Shown here: piece after piece, positions 12,767 to 22,426 of the stretch
Layout: every line of letters starts with the position of its first letter
How positions within the stretch are numbered: position 1 is the stretch's first letter
Source of the DNA: Saccopteryx bilineata
Lineage: Eukaryota; Chordata; Mammalia; Chiroptera; Emballonuridae
NCBI RefSeq assembly: GCF_036850765.1
Contig: NC_089495.1
Span: 28,736,875 to 28,800,874 of the forward strand
DNA length: 64,000 nt
Reading direction: 5' to 3'
Notes under the pieces: generated by a model
Told to the model about the DNA's origin: nothing
Database searches by the model: none
The model's input: the letters and a program-made list of their open reading frames with translations, nothing else
Program-made: the position numbers and the translations under genes

Positions 12767-15700
12767 GTGATTTATAAAAAATATATGTATGATCATCAGA
12801 TGAACAAAATATGTATCTCATATATAATTGGCCTTCATCCATTATTCATGGCCTACAACTCCCAAAACTTTGAAATTTCCTGAGTGTTGAGAGCAATGAG
12901 AACATCTTTTGTCATAACATTTGGTCTCCTGTTCTTAGTTCCTAAAATCTTTAAAACCATAAAGATAAAATCGGTGTCTTGTTATTCATAACAAGCCCTC
13001 TCTACCACAACTGGGTTTGTGTCAATGAGGTGACTTTTGGAAAGCACCCAAGGATAGGGGTTGGTTGCCAGGGAAACCAGCTATGGATAAAGGGGTGAAA
13101 CTTTAAGTCCCACCCTTGATTTCTAGAGAGGGAAAATGAGATGAGCCAAAGGTTGAATCAATCACCAATGGCAAATGATTTAATAGTCATGGCTATGCAA
13201 AAACACTTTCATAAAACCCAGAATGAACAAGGTTTAGAATGTTTGGGGGCTGGTAAACGTGTGAAGATTTAGGGAGAGTGGAAAATTCAGAGAGGGCATG
13301 GGAATTCCGCACTTCTTTCTGTATACCTTGTCCGGCACATCTCTTCATCTGACAGTTGATTTGTGTTTTTAAAATATCCTTTGTAATAATCTGTTCTCCA
13401 GTGAGTGAATGGGTTTACTGAGTTCTGAGAAGTGCTCTAGCAAATTGATAGAACACAAGGAGGGGGACACAGAAACTCCTGACTTTTAGCCAGTCAGGTA
13501 ACAAACTGGGTTTTCAACCGACATATGAAATGGAAGGCGGTCTTGTGGGACTGAGCCCTTGACCTGTGGGATCTGATACCATTTCTGGGTAGATAGTGTC
13601 AGGCTCAAGTTGAATTGTAGGACACCCAGCTGGTGTGTCAAGAATTGCTTGGTGATATGTGAAGGGGAACCCTTTCTCCACACTTTGGAATTGGGTCCAA
13701 AACCCAAAATAGAAGGAACTACTATAGCAAACTACTATAATGAGGTCTGAGCTAGAGCTCTTTTAGCCTTAACAATCTAGGCTCATGGATTGTGATCCTC
13801 ATAATTTTGAGGATCACATACCCCTTTGAGGAGGTAATAGAATCTAAGAACTATCTGAGAAAATGTGCAAGCACACAAAAGTTTACAAACCATTCAGGAC
13901 CTCAATGATTTACCTATGGGTTATTAATGTCCTATGGCCTTCTGGAAGATTCACTAATGACTTGATCTTTCATAAGGCAGAAAGAGAAAAGGAATGAAAT
14001 CCTTAAGTGGTAATGAGACATTCTTATGTAGGAAGGACCTTAAAAAGAGTTAAAATCTGGAAAGAAAGGATGTCACTCTCACTTCAATTATCATTCCCTG
14101 AAAGTGATTTCAGTCCCTTGTTTTAGGAGTAGAAAATAGATGCTTTGCAGACATCAGAAGACTCCCTCAGAACATTTCCTCTACTTTCCACCTTTGCATG
14201 AAACACAAAGAAATGATCCAAACTTAATATACTATGATATTCAGGAAATTGACCTTTTCTACTCAGCTCTGAAAGGTAAAGACATTTGGCCATCTCACTT
14301 TATCTAAAGGAAAATGTATGTCATGGGCAAGGAAGGGAGTGGCCTGGGTTCTGGTTCTAAAAGGTCTCACTCTTACCATCACAGAAACTTCATTAACAAC
14401 TAAAGGCTCAGACTTCAGCTAGAAAACTCTAAAATTTAGCATATCAATCCTTCCTATTCCCACCGGTGGTCACCCACTCCGTGGTCTGCAACTTCTCATC
14501 GCCAGCAGTGCTGGAGATCTCTGGTTCTAAGCTCCCCGGCCCCAGGCTCTCCCTCTTCCATCCCCCCTCCACTTCCCCATCATGTAAAATCAGCAGCTTG
14601 AAATGATCTCTATGGTCCCTTTCAACTAAAATAATTCTATGATTTTATGATTCTCTGAATCCCAGTGCTGTGGTAGCTCTAATTTCAGGCTTGTCTTTAG
14701 TTCTTTGCTTTGCTTCACAGAGCAGGAGAATAGCTTATGTTGCAAAATGCATCTCAGAGAGCAGCACCCCAGAGACCAGGTACAGGGTGAATGCAGGCGT
14801 AGCTAATGAGGAGCACAGCAGCCCGGCCAGGTAGAGTAGGAGGGAGGGGCCTGTTTGTGGGTTGTAAAAAGCTTTGCTTGGCAATTTGGCAATGCTGACA
14901 ATGATAGAGCAGGGGAAGCCAGGAGTAAAATGGTGGTGGAGGTTTTTGTTCAGAGAGCTGTTTCAGGGGTTTCTCTCTAAATGGCTGTGTTGGAGAATGG
15001 GAGAATTTGCAGAGAGCTAAGGATACACCTTGAAGAGAATACAGCAACTTCCTTACCACCCTAGTTTTAGGAGATCGTCCGCATGTTCTGTGGACATTGG
15101 TCTTTGGATAATACTGGGGGACAAAGGGGTGGCAAAGGGTCTTTCTTTGCTGTGAGAGGAAATGGCATTTACTTACCCTTACACCTGCTGTAACATGTGT
15201 TCTCAGGTAATCCTATCAGATAGAACCTGGGATAAGTGATTCATGACTTAAAAAACTTCTTTAAGAAGTAAATGAGGTAAAATAGGAGGATGGGAAGTTA
15301 TCATATGATGATCCAGAGAGGCAGGGCTAGAGAGCAAGAAGCACTAGCTCTGTAGATGACAGAACTGGTTAAGATCTAGCTTTGCACTGAGCACTTAATG
15401 AGACCTTAGAGCCAACCCTCCTTAAGTCACACTTCCCCTAACCCTAAAGCAGTGTACACATTTTATAATTGTAATAACAATTACAGGGTAATTTGGGGCT
15501 GGTAATTAGTAATAATAATAATAACAACGATAATTTTCTTTCAAAAGGAAAAGAAAGCATTTTCTAGAAACTTTAGCTTTATCCTTGATACTGAAGGATC
15601 TTCTCCTTGAAGTTCTCTCTCCATGAGGTTGGCTAGGCCAATAAAGTTCTGATTATGATAGTGGCAAGTGACATTTTTAAATTTCAGAGTTCTGAACCAA

Positions 15701-15942
15701 ATCCTATTGCAGCATTTAAAATTGTCCAGTGAGGAATCACTCACCTGGGGCCACCAAGGAAAGATTTAGGTGTTTTAAATGCCTCCAGAGGGCATCGGAA
15801 ATTTGGTGTAACAAACTCATCAATTTATATAATTCTAACTATAAACATAAATGTAACTATTGTCAAGTGTTATGGTCATATATGAATATACATTGTAGAG
15901 ACTCTATGAGTGTCTATGGGTGATAAAATTATTGATGATTTT
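12767..15942. other. Non-genic stretch
   Basis: Low-information sequence with no supported gene. The 101-codon minus-strand ORF at 14,754-15,059 has no domain. A short (AAT)n stretch lies at about 15,509-15,526. Confidence 0.4.
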
Positions 15943-15954
15943 TGGCATTTTTTT

Positions 15955-16350
15955 CTTTTATTTATTTATTTATTTATTGACAGAGACAGAGAGAGAGTCA
16001 GAGAGAGGGACAGATAAGGACAGACAGGAAAGAAGAGAGATGAGAAGCATCAGTTCTCTGTTGCAGCACCTTAGTTGTTTATTGATTGTTTTCTCATATG
16101 TACCCTGACTGGGGGGGCTACAGCAGAGCGAGTGACTCCTTGCTCAAGTCAGCAACCTTGGGCTCGTGCTAGCAACCTTGGGCTTCAAGCCAGTGACCTT
16201 TGGACTCAAGCTAGCAACCATGGGGTCACATCTATGATCCCATGCTCAAGCTAGTGACCCTGCGCTTAAGCCGGCGACCTTGGGGTTTTGAACCTGAGTC
16301 CTCTGCATCTCAGTCTGATGCTCTATCCACAATGCCACCGCCTGGTCAGA
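15955..16350 (-). repeat. tRNA-derived bat SINE (reiterated type), minus strand
   Basis: The minus strand starts with a tRNA-like head (ctgaccaggcggtggcattg, then tcaaaaccccaaggtc). Several copies of a roughly 20-28-bp unit follow (caagctagcaacc / cttggg variants), then the 'atgagaaaacaatcaataaac' block and a C/T-rich tail. Near-identical 11-13-bp flanks (gcattttttct / acattttttct) mark the insertion. Same architecture at 38,146 and 45,081. Confidence 0.85.
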
Positions 16351-16363
16351 CTGACATTTTTTC

Positions 16364-16657
16364 TATATATTTTTTTATTTTCTATTTTCCTTCATGAGCA
16401 TGTATTTTTCTTTCGAATCATAAAAATGACTAGAATTGTTCCTAAAAGTTGTTGAGTTAGCCCAGTATCTTGTCCAGGTACAATCTCATCTCTCAATTAT
16501 AACTATGTCTCTCTCTCTCTTTTTTTTTTTTTACTGATAGGCTCCAGTGACCCTTTATAACAAAGGAGGTTTTTTTCCTGAGGTGTCTATTTCTTTAAAG
16601 ATAACTGGAAGAAGCCAATTAAGACAGTAACTTACTTTTTCCCAAACCTATAATATA
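16364..16657. other. Short non-genic spacer
   Basis: AT-rich, with a (CT)n(T)n stretch at about 16,507-16,532; nothing else recognised. Confidence 0.4.
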
Positions 16658-16979
16658 GGGGTCAGGAACCTTTGGCTCGCGAGCCAGATGTGGCTCTTTT
16701 GATGGCTGCATCTGGCTCGCAGACAAATCTTTAATAATAATAATAATAATAATGTTAAAAATATAAAACATTCTCATGTATTACAATCCATTCATTTCCT
16801 ACTACTCATGTTCATGGTTGCGGGTGCTGGAGCCAATCACAGCTGTCCTCCGGGACAACACCAAATTTTATTGGATAATGCGTAACGTACACAGGTCGTT
16901 GTATGGCTCTCACGGAATTACATTTTAAAATATGTGGCGTTCATTGCTCTCTCAGCCAAAAAGTTTCCCGACTCCTGCC
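16658..16979 (+). mobile_element. hAT non-autonomous transposon
   Basis: Ends ggggtcaggaacctttggct and agccaaaaagtttcccgac(tcctg) are inverted repeats of one another with few mismatches. The internal 'ggctcgcgagccagatgtgg' / 'catctggctcgcagac' block is itself quasi-palindromic, and an (AAT)n run lies inside. No transposase. The flanking octamer is too decayed to call with certainty. Confidence 0.75.
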
Positions 16980-17880
16980 GTAATAGCTTTGAATTTTCCC
17001 TTCTTTTATAAATCCTTACCCAAAAAATATGAGGCCAATTCATGTCAAAAATAAACAAACAAAAAACATCGACAAAATCAGAGGTGCATAGCATAGATAG
17101 AGAGTGGGACTAACTCAGGGTTGGGGTTTTGTCAGGGTCATATTATGAAGGGAGAGAAGGCAAGGGTGTCCAGGGTGTATGGAAAAAAGTGATTTGGGGA
17201 TGCCCCATGGAATCTAGGCTGGGTAAAGAATACTGAGGAAACATTAGAATTGATAAATTGGCAATCCTCGTTATACCAAAGATTTGCTGGAGTTCAGTCA
17301 CTTAGAAGAAACGAGCGGAAATGTTAGGAAGTGGTGATCAAAGTGTGTGATGCTAAAAATCAAAATGGGGAGTCATACCCTCATTATTAATGAGAGAGAC
17401 TTTGCTATGACCGAGGGAATGTGCGGCAACAGTGAGGAAGAAGATGCACTCTGCATTGAGAAGGAGGGGAGGAACTGAGAGGCCAGGGTATGAGAAGGAT
17501 TTTCTCACCTGACCTTGATGTCATGGAGAATTAGAACAAAAATGAGAGAGGGAGGGGAAGGGGAAGACCTGTCAGAGTAGTAAACAAGTGTTCACTATTC
17601 AGTGATTATTAAATGGAAACCCAGGCTGAAAACGGTGTGTGCTTCAAAGAGCAGGTGAAAACAAAAGCCCAGAAGCTGCAAAGATGGGGGAGGTAAGCAG
17701 TGCTCTACCCCAAGCCTCTGCTGAAAGGGAAAGCAGCCCTCACCAGAGAGCACAAGGTCCACTGCAGGCTTCAGCTAGAACAGGACGGTGAAGAAGTCAG
17801 AGAATCTGAGCATACACCATTTTGCAAATGACAAACAGCACTACACTAGGGAAAACTTTGAAGAGATTGGGAAGGGTGAA
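16980..17880. other. Non-genic spacer
   Basis: No gene or named repeat recognised. Confidence 0.4.
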
Positions 17881-17889
17881 AGGCGAAGG

Positions 17890-18214
17890 TGTATTAAAAG
17901 ATAAACTGAGGCGTATCAAAATGTTTCAGAGTTTATTTGAGCAAAAATTAAATTGAATTGAACAGCGCCAAACTGGAAGTGGTTTAGAAGTGCTCCGCAG
18001 CCAGGCCTTATAGGGGAAAGCTGTTATAAGGAAGCAACGCAAGGAAGTTCTTTGAAGCATTTGCCTTATTTGAAAAAAAAAACAAAACAAAACAGCCTAG
18101 TTTGGCTATTTGTGATTGGCTGTTCTCAGGTTTTGATTTTCTTTTTTTTTTTTTAATTTTTATTATTATTTATTCATTTTAGACAGGAGAGAGAAGGAGT
18201 GAGAGAGGGAGAGA

Positions 18215-18258
<44 letters not shown>

Positions 18259-18490
18259 GGAGGAGCTGGAAGCATCAACTCCCATATGTGCCAAGCCCGG
18301 GGTTTCGAACCGGCGACCTCAGCATTTCCAGGTCGATGCTTTATCCACTGCGCCACCACAGGTCAGGCAGGTTTTGATTTTCTAACCTGACGGCATTTCA
18401 GGCTTAAGTTTTGGTTGGCTTACATAGGCTGCTGAAGTATTAGAACCCCTCAGTCTAGTGGCCTTCTTGCTTAACTGAACAGGTGGGTTA
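17890..18490. repeat. Probable old LTR-like interspersed repeat, split by a SINE
   Basis: Blocks such as 'gagtttatttgagcaaaaat', 'gtgctccgcagccaggcc', 'tttgtgattggctgttctca' and 'gcttaagttttggttggctt' read as a continuous repeat when the SINE at 18,142-18,368 is skipped. I recall similar blocks from dispersed LTR-type repeats of laurasiatherian mammals, but I cannot name the family. Confidence 0.4.
18142..18368 (-). repeat. tRNA-derived bat SINE (short 'cctgacctgtggtggcgcag' type), minus strand
   Basis: The minus strand begins 'gcctgacctgtggtggcgca' with intact pol III boxes (gtggataaagcatcgacctg; ggttcgaaac), then 'cacatatgggagttgatgct' and a (CT)n tail. A perfect 14-bp target duplication (aggttttgattttc) lies at 18,128-18,141 and 18,369-18,382. 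The long GA/CT tract (about 18,190-18,252) belongs to its tail. Confidence 0.95.
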
Positions 18491-18499
18491 GTTAAGGTA

Positions 18500-19302
18500 C
18501 GAAACTCTATGGGATGAGAGTCTCAGCATCAAGAAATACCCAGGAAGGCTTAGAAGTTTTGTGGACAATGAAGACCAGAGGAACGTTGAACATGACCGGT
18601 GGTCCCCTATGGTGAGCTAGGTAAATCTTTCTTGGGATTGATTTCTCCAGAAGACTGAAGCAAAGAAATGGGACTGTAACAAGGACTGGGAGGGTGAGTA
18701 GGAAAAGAAGCATTTGGCACTCTCTTTATCATTTCTGCCGATAGTTTCAAGGCCTGAGTGAAGGTGAGGAGGAAGCCTGGTTTCTTTGGAAGGGACCTGC
18801 AATGATGTAAGGGATTCTTCCTCTTGCCCATTAAGAGGAAAATTAAAGAGGCTCAAGAACAAGAAGTTCACGTGTGCACGCACTCACGTGCATGCACACA
18901 CACATTGAAAACAGATATCTGATTCAGGAAACTTGCTGTAAATGCCTACTTTCCTAACCTTCTCACAGTAGGCAGGGGGAAACTAAAAGGCCCACTTCCC
19001 CGGCAGCTAATGGCTTTCTCTTTTATTCCACTCTTTTCTAGAGATTCTGTTATTGTTTGGGTTAAGGAAACAGAAGCAGAAAAAGGAAAAGGCCCACAAC
19101 AATGCCTAGGCCTGCTTCAAGGGGAAGTGGGAGCTTGGACTGTTAGCAGAGGAGGTGCATGTGGATCCAATCCTTCCTGAAAGCCAGCCTGTTCTCTGTT
19201 GCCTCACCAAACACATGAGTGATTTATGGCTTCTAACGTCTTTTAGTTTGTAATAAAGTTTTCAGCAGCTCTTTTTAGCTGCTGCAACCTCTGCCCCTGT
19301 AA

Positions 19303-19343
<41 letters not shown>

Positions 19344-20125
19344 TTTCACTTTGTTCTTTTTTCACATAATGTCGACTCATAAAACTTTCATCAAGTCAAC
19401 CAGGTGGAAAAATCCCCACGCTGAAAAGAAGCATTCATTCAGGAAGGGGGAGGCAAGCCACTGCGCAGAAGAGGGGCGTGGCAGACAAGGTGGGGAAGAG
19501 AAGAAAGTGCACTGATGAGAAAGGTTTTATGCCTGGGGATGTGAGTGTAAGTGTCCCAGGGGTGTGCCCTCTTGACAAAAGGTCTCTTCACCTTGCATAC
19601 CCTGCCTGCCAACATCCATAGCAGCTGACAGCTCTGTCATTACAAGAACAAGGAACAGAATTCATAATATACATATTCAAAGAAGCAGAGCTTTGGGGCT
19701 AATACCTAATGATGATAAGAAGGCTTAAGCAAAGTCAGGCATTTCTCCCAGTGTTAAGCCCAGCATCTTGTGAAGAGTTTGGTTTCTGCTCCTTTCTCTT
19801 GTGATCCTACTTACCCCCTGGTTTCCATCTCCAGCTCGGCTATACCCTGCTGTGGTTGTCCCAACCAGCAGGCCCCACCCAGCCCCTGAGAGCTTTCTCA
19901 GCCCACTCACTTAATGTTTGTCATTACGTGCTCTAGCACCATATGGGGTGGGGTGGAGGGAATAAAGCCACTAGAGGAAAAAATGTTTTTAGAGAAGAAA
20001 GGAACTGAAAAGATCAAGAATACAGAAATGGTAGAGTAAGAAGATTTATATGTCCTTTATTCTCCGGGACTAGTATCACTATATAGGAGTTTAAGATTTG
20101 GGGAACAGTTGAATATGGCCAGAGC
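18500..20125. other. Non-genic stretch with an (AC)n microsatellite
   Basis: (AC)n at about 19,305-19,340. ORFs on the minus strand at 18,507-18,883 overlap one another in different frames and have no domain. Nothing else supported. Confidence 0.4.
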
Positions 20126-20133
20126 CCTTATAT

Positions 20134-20465
20134 CAGGGGTCCCCAAACTATGGCCCGCGGGCCGCATGCAGCCCCCTGAGGCCATTTATCCGGCCCCCAC
20201 CGCACTTCCAGAAGGGGCACCTCTTTCATTGGTGGTCAGTGAGAGGAGCATGGTTCCCATTGAAATACTGGTCAGTTTGTTGATTTAAATTTACTTGTTC
20301 TTTATTTAAAATATTGTATTTGTTCCCATTCTGTTTTTTTTACTTTAAAATAAGATATGTGCACTGTGCATAGGGATTTGTTCATAGTTTTCTTTATAGT
20401 CCGGCCCTCCAATGGTCTGAGGGACAGTGAACTGGCCCCCTGTGTAAAAAGTTTGGGAACCCCTG
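20134..20465 (+). mobile_element. hAT non-autonomous transposon, perfect 8-bp target duplication
   Basis: Terminal inverted repeats caggggtccccaaacta and agtttgggaacccctg bound 332 bp. The octamer CCTTATAT flanks both sides exactly (20,126-20,133 and 20,466-20,473), the hAT signature. Subterminal 'ggcccgcgggcc' and 'ggccccctg' repeats are inverted too. No transposase ORF: a non-autonomous family member mobilised in trans. Confidence 0.93.
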
Positions 20466-20714
20466 CCTTATATCTTAGCGTGTCTCCCAAGAGGTTATAA
20501 TTTGATGGACATCCCCTCAATTTATAGAATGTAAATGAAATCCCATGTTAAACAGTACTTTCAGGGATCTTATGAAACACCTGGATTTTAACCTTGTCTT
20601 TCCAGAGATTAGATGGAAAAGTCTCTGAATTCTTGTTTTTTTTCCCTCACTTATGATACTTGATAAGAACATATGTAAAGCCAGTATACAGGGCCACCAT
20701 CACAGCCACCTGGC

Positions 20715-21239
20715 TGTAAGGCCAGGAGCCGTCATCGTGACCATTCACATGCAGGTTCCCATTGGATTCGGGCAGGCGATAAAGAAATGGCGGAGTCAGA
20801 GGATGGGGGGCCATCCTATTTATTGGTGTCTCACCAAGACAGGCAAACCACAAAAGAAGACAAGGGAAAAGCAGAAAACCAGCTCTTCCCATGAAGGGCA
20901 AGGGATCAGGGGAGCCCCTGCAATTGTGATAGCAGGAACTGTGTGTCTGAGCTCCTGGTCTGTCCCACTTTATAGTGTAGAAAACCAAAATCCCTTAATC
21001 CAATATACAAACAAGGAAGTCTCCGATACAAAGTCACTTATCCAAGGCATAATTGGATTCCTCATGAGAGTGCACCACCCAGATCATACAATCAGTCAAG
21101 GGTGTGGGGAAAAGCTTAGTCCCAAAACCAAACCTCAGGCTACAACAACCTGGCCTGCTTATAGCCTGTCCCCCACACCCATTATAAGTCACAAGCGAGC
21201 AAACATATATATCATGTTTACAAACTTATTTGACCAACA
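20715..21239 (-). repeat. 3' LTR of the young provirus
   Basis: 525 bp, minus strand TGTTGGTC...CCTTACA. Contains a TATA box (tataaag, about 20,969-20,975) and an AATAAA poly(A) signal (20,819-20,824), placing U3 at the right-hand end. In this copy the reading frame from an ATG upstream of the poly(A) signal runs uninterrupted to the LTR end, unlike the 5' LTR, which has one extra G. Confidence 0.95.
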
Positions 21240-21252
21240 TTCCACCCCTTTT
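21240..21252 (-). promoter_or_regulatory. Polypurine tract of the provirus
   Basis: Minus-strand aaaaggggtggaa directly abuts the TG of the 3' LTR, the expected plus-strand primer position for retroviral DNA synthesis. Confidence 0.85.
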
Positions 21253-21370
21253 GCTCGCTTTACAATCTAAACCACAGGCATCTTCCATGATGGTCACTGT
21301 GCAAAGAGTAGGATACATTGCATAAACAGAAATAGTACCAACTACAGCAATAGGATTAACAGATCAAAAA

Positions 21371-22426
21371 CTATGGGCGAAATGAGAGAGCTGTCAGTGG
21401 CACCAAGAGAGGCAAATCTTTTCCCTCTGGCAGAATACAGGCCAGAGTTTTATCTGCAGACAGCACTGTAGCTGGCACCAGAGGCCGCCCTGAGCGGGAG
21501 TACCAAACCTTATTGGCCAATACACCAGCATCTGCTGGTTCTATGTGTAGTAAAATAGGGGAACTCATTATTGGCCATAAAGAGATTACAAAGGTGCCCT
21601 TCAAAATGCTGTCCCCTTGAGCACTCAAGGGATAATACACTTCTACCTTAGGTGGCCAGGTGCTGGTTACCCAAGGAGTTAACTGGAGGTTCACCTCTAA
21701 CCCCTTTCCCCATGGTGCCAACAAGGCCACCCATCTCAGATGGGGGGCCTGTACAGTCCAGGGCCAAGTCCATTGAAGCCGTTGTCCTTTAAGAAGGGCT
21801 GTTGGAGCAGGCAAGAGCACGTTGCCCTGCTGTCCGAAACCTGGCTTGAGTAAAATGTCCTTGGTGCGTATCTGCAACTGAATAGGGGCAGCTGTCCGAT
21901 GCAGGAGGGCCTCTACTGGAGCTGGGCTTCCCCGTCGAGGTCGCTCATTCAAAATCCGAAGTACTGTCCATAAGCGGCGTGTCCATCCAGTAAGAGAGCC
22001 GGTGCCCCCCTCCTGTCGCAGTCCCTGCTTTAAGAGTCCATTATAACGCTCAATGATGCCAGCAGCCTGGGGGTGGTAGGGAACATGGTACTTCCAGTCC
22101 ACCCCCAGCTTTTGAGCCCATTGCCTTACCGTTGAACCAGTGAAGTGGGTACCATTGTCACTTTCAAGGACCAGTGGTCGCCCGTATGCAGCACTCAGGC
22201 GGTCCAGAGCCTGTATGACTGCCCTCTGGTCAGGGTTACGAGCGAGGTAAGCAGCAAGCAGCCCGGTGGCAGTATCTACACAAGTGACTGCATACTGGTA
22301 CCCTTCTGACTTTGGTAAGGGTCCAATGATGTCTATCTGCCATCGTGTCAGTGGACATGACCCCTCTGGATCTGTCCAGGTGACACCAGTGGTCTCCGAG
22401 GGTGTTCCTTGGAACATACTGCACAT
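21371..22426 (-). CDS. pol: Integrase core and C-terminal domains (frame-shifted part of pol)
   Basis: Joins viral DNA to the host genome. The DDE triad is complete: WQIDIIG (Asp 32), ESDNGTHF (Asp 90) and GIIERYNG (Glu 126), with exactly 35 residues between the second Asp and Glu. After the core come about 225 residues ending in a strand-rich, SH3-like-looking segment (VWYSRSGRPLVPATV...). No dUTPase motifs were found here, although HERV-L-type elements often carry one. This ORF overlaps the RT/RNase H ORF by 79 bases (22,348-22,426) in another frame. A 1-base indel in that overlap separates the HHCC finger from the core and would block a normal Pol. The start shown is only the first ATG of the open frame. 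Confidence 0.9.
   Translation of the reverse strand: MCSMFQGTPSETTGVTWTDPEGSCPLTRWQIDIIGPLPKSEGYQYAVTCVDTATGLLAAYLARNPDQRAVIQALDRLSAAYGRPLVLESDNGTHFTGSTVRQWAQKLGVDWKYHVPYHPQAAGIIERYNGLLKQGLRQEGGTGSLTGWTRRLWTVLRILNERPRRGSPAPVEALLHRTAAPIQLQIRTKDILLKPGFGQQGNVLLPAPTALLKGQRLQWTWPWTVQAPHLRWVALLAPWGKGLEVNLQLTPWVTSTWPPKVEVYYPLSAQGDSILKGTFVISLWPIMSSPILLHIEPADAGVLANKVWYSRSGRPLVPATVLSADKTLACILPEGKDLPLLVPLTALSFRP

Noticed and set aside
15955..16350. CRISPR-like spaced repeats
   Set aside because: The ~20-bp units are variable, without regular spacers, inside a SINE in mammalian DNA.
20653..21270. 205-codon plus-strand ORF (and its partner at 26,297-26,815)
   Set aside because: It is antisense to the proviral LTR, present in both LTRs only because they are duplicates, and has no domain.
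21240..21370. Possible env gene between pol and 3' LTR
   Set aside because: Only about 130 bp, no ORF, no signal peptide, no transmembrane or disulfide motifs.
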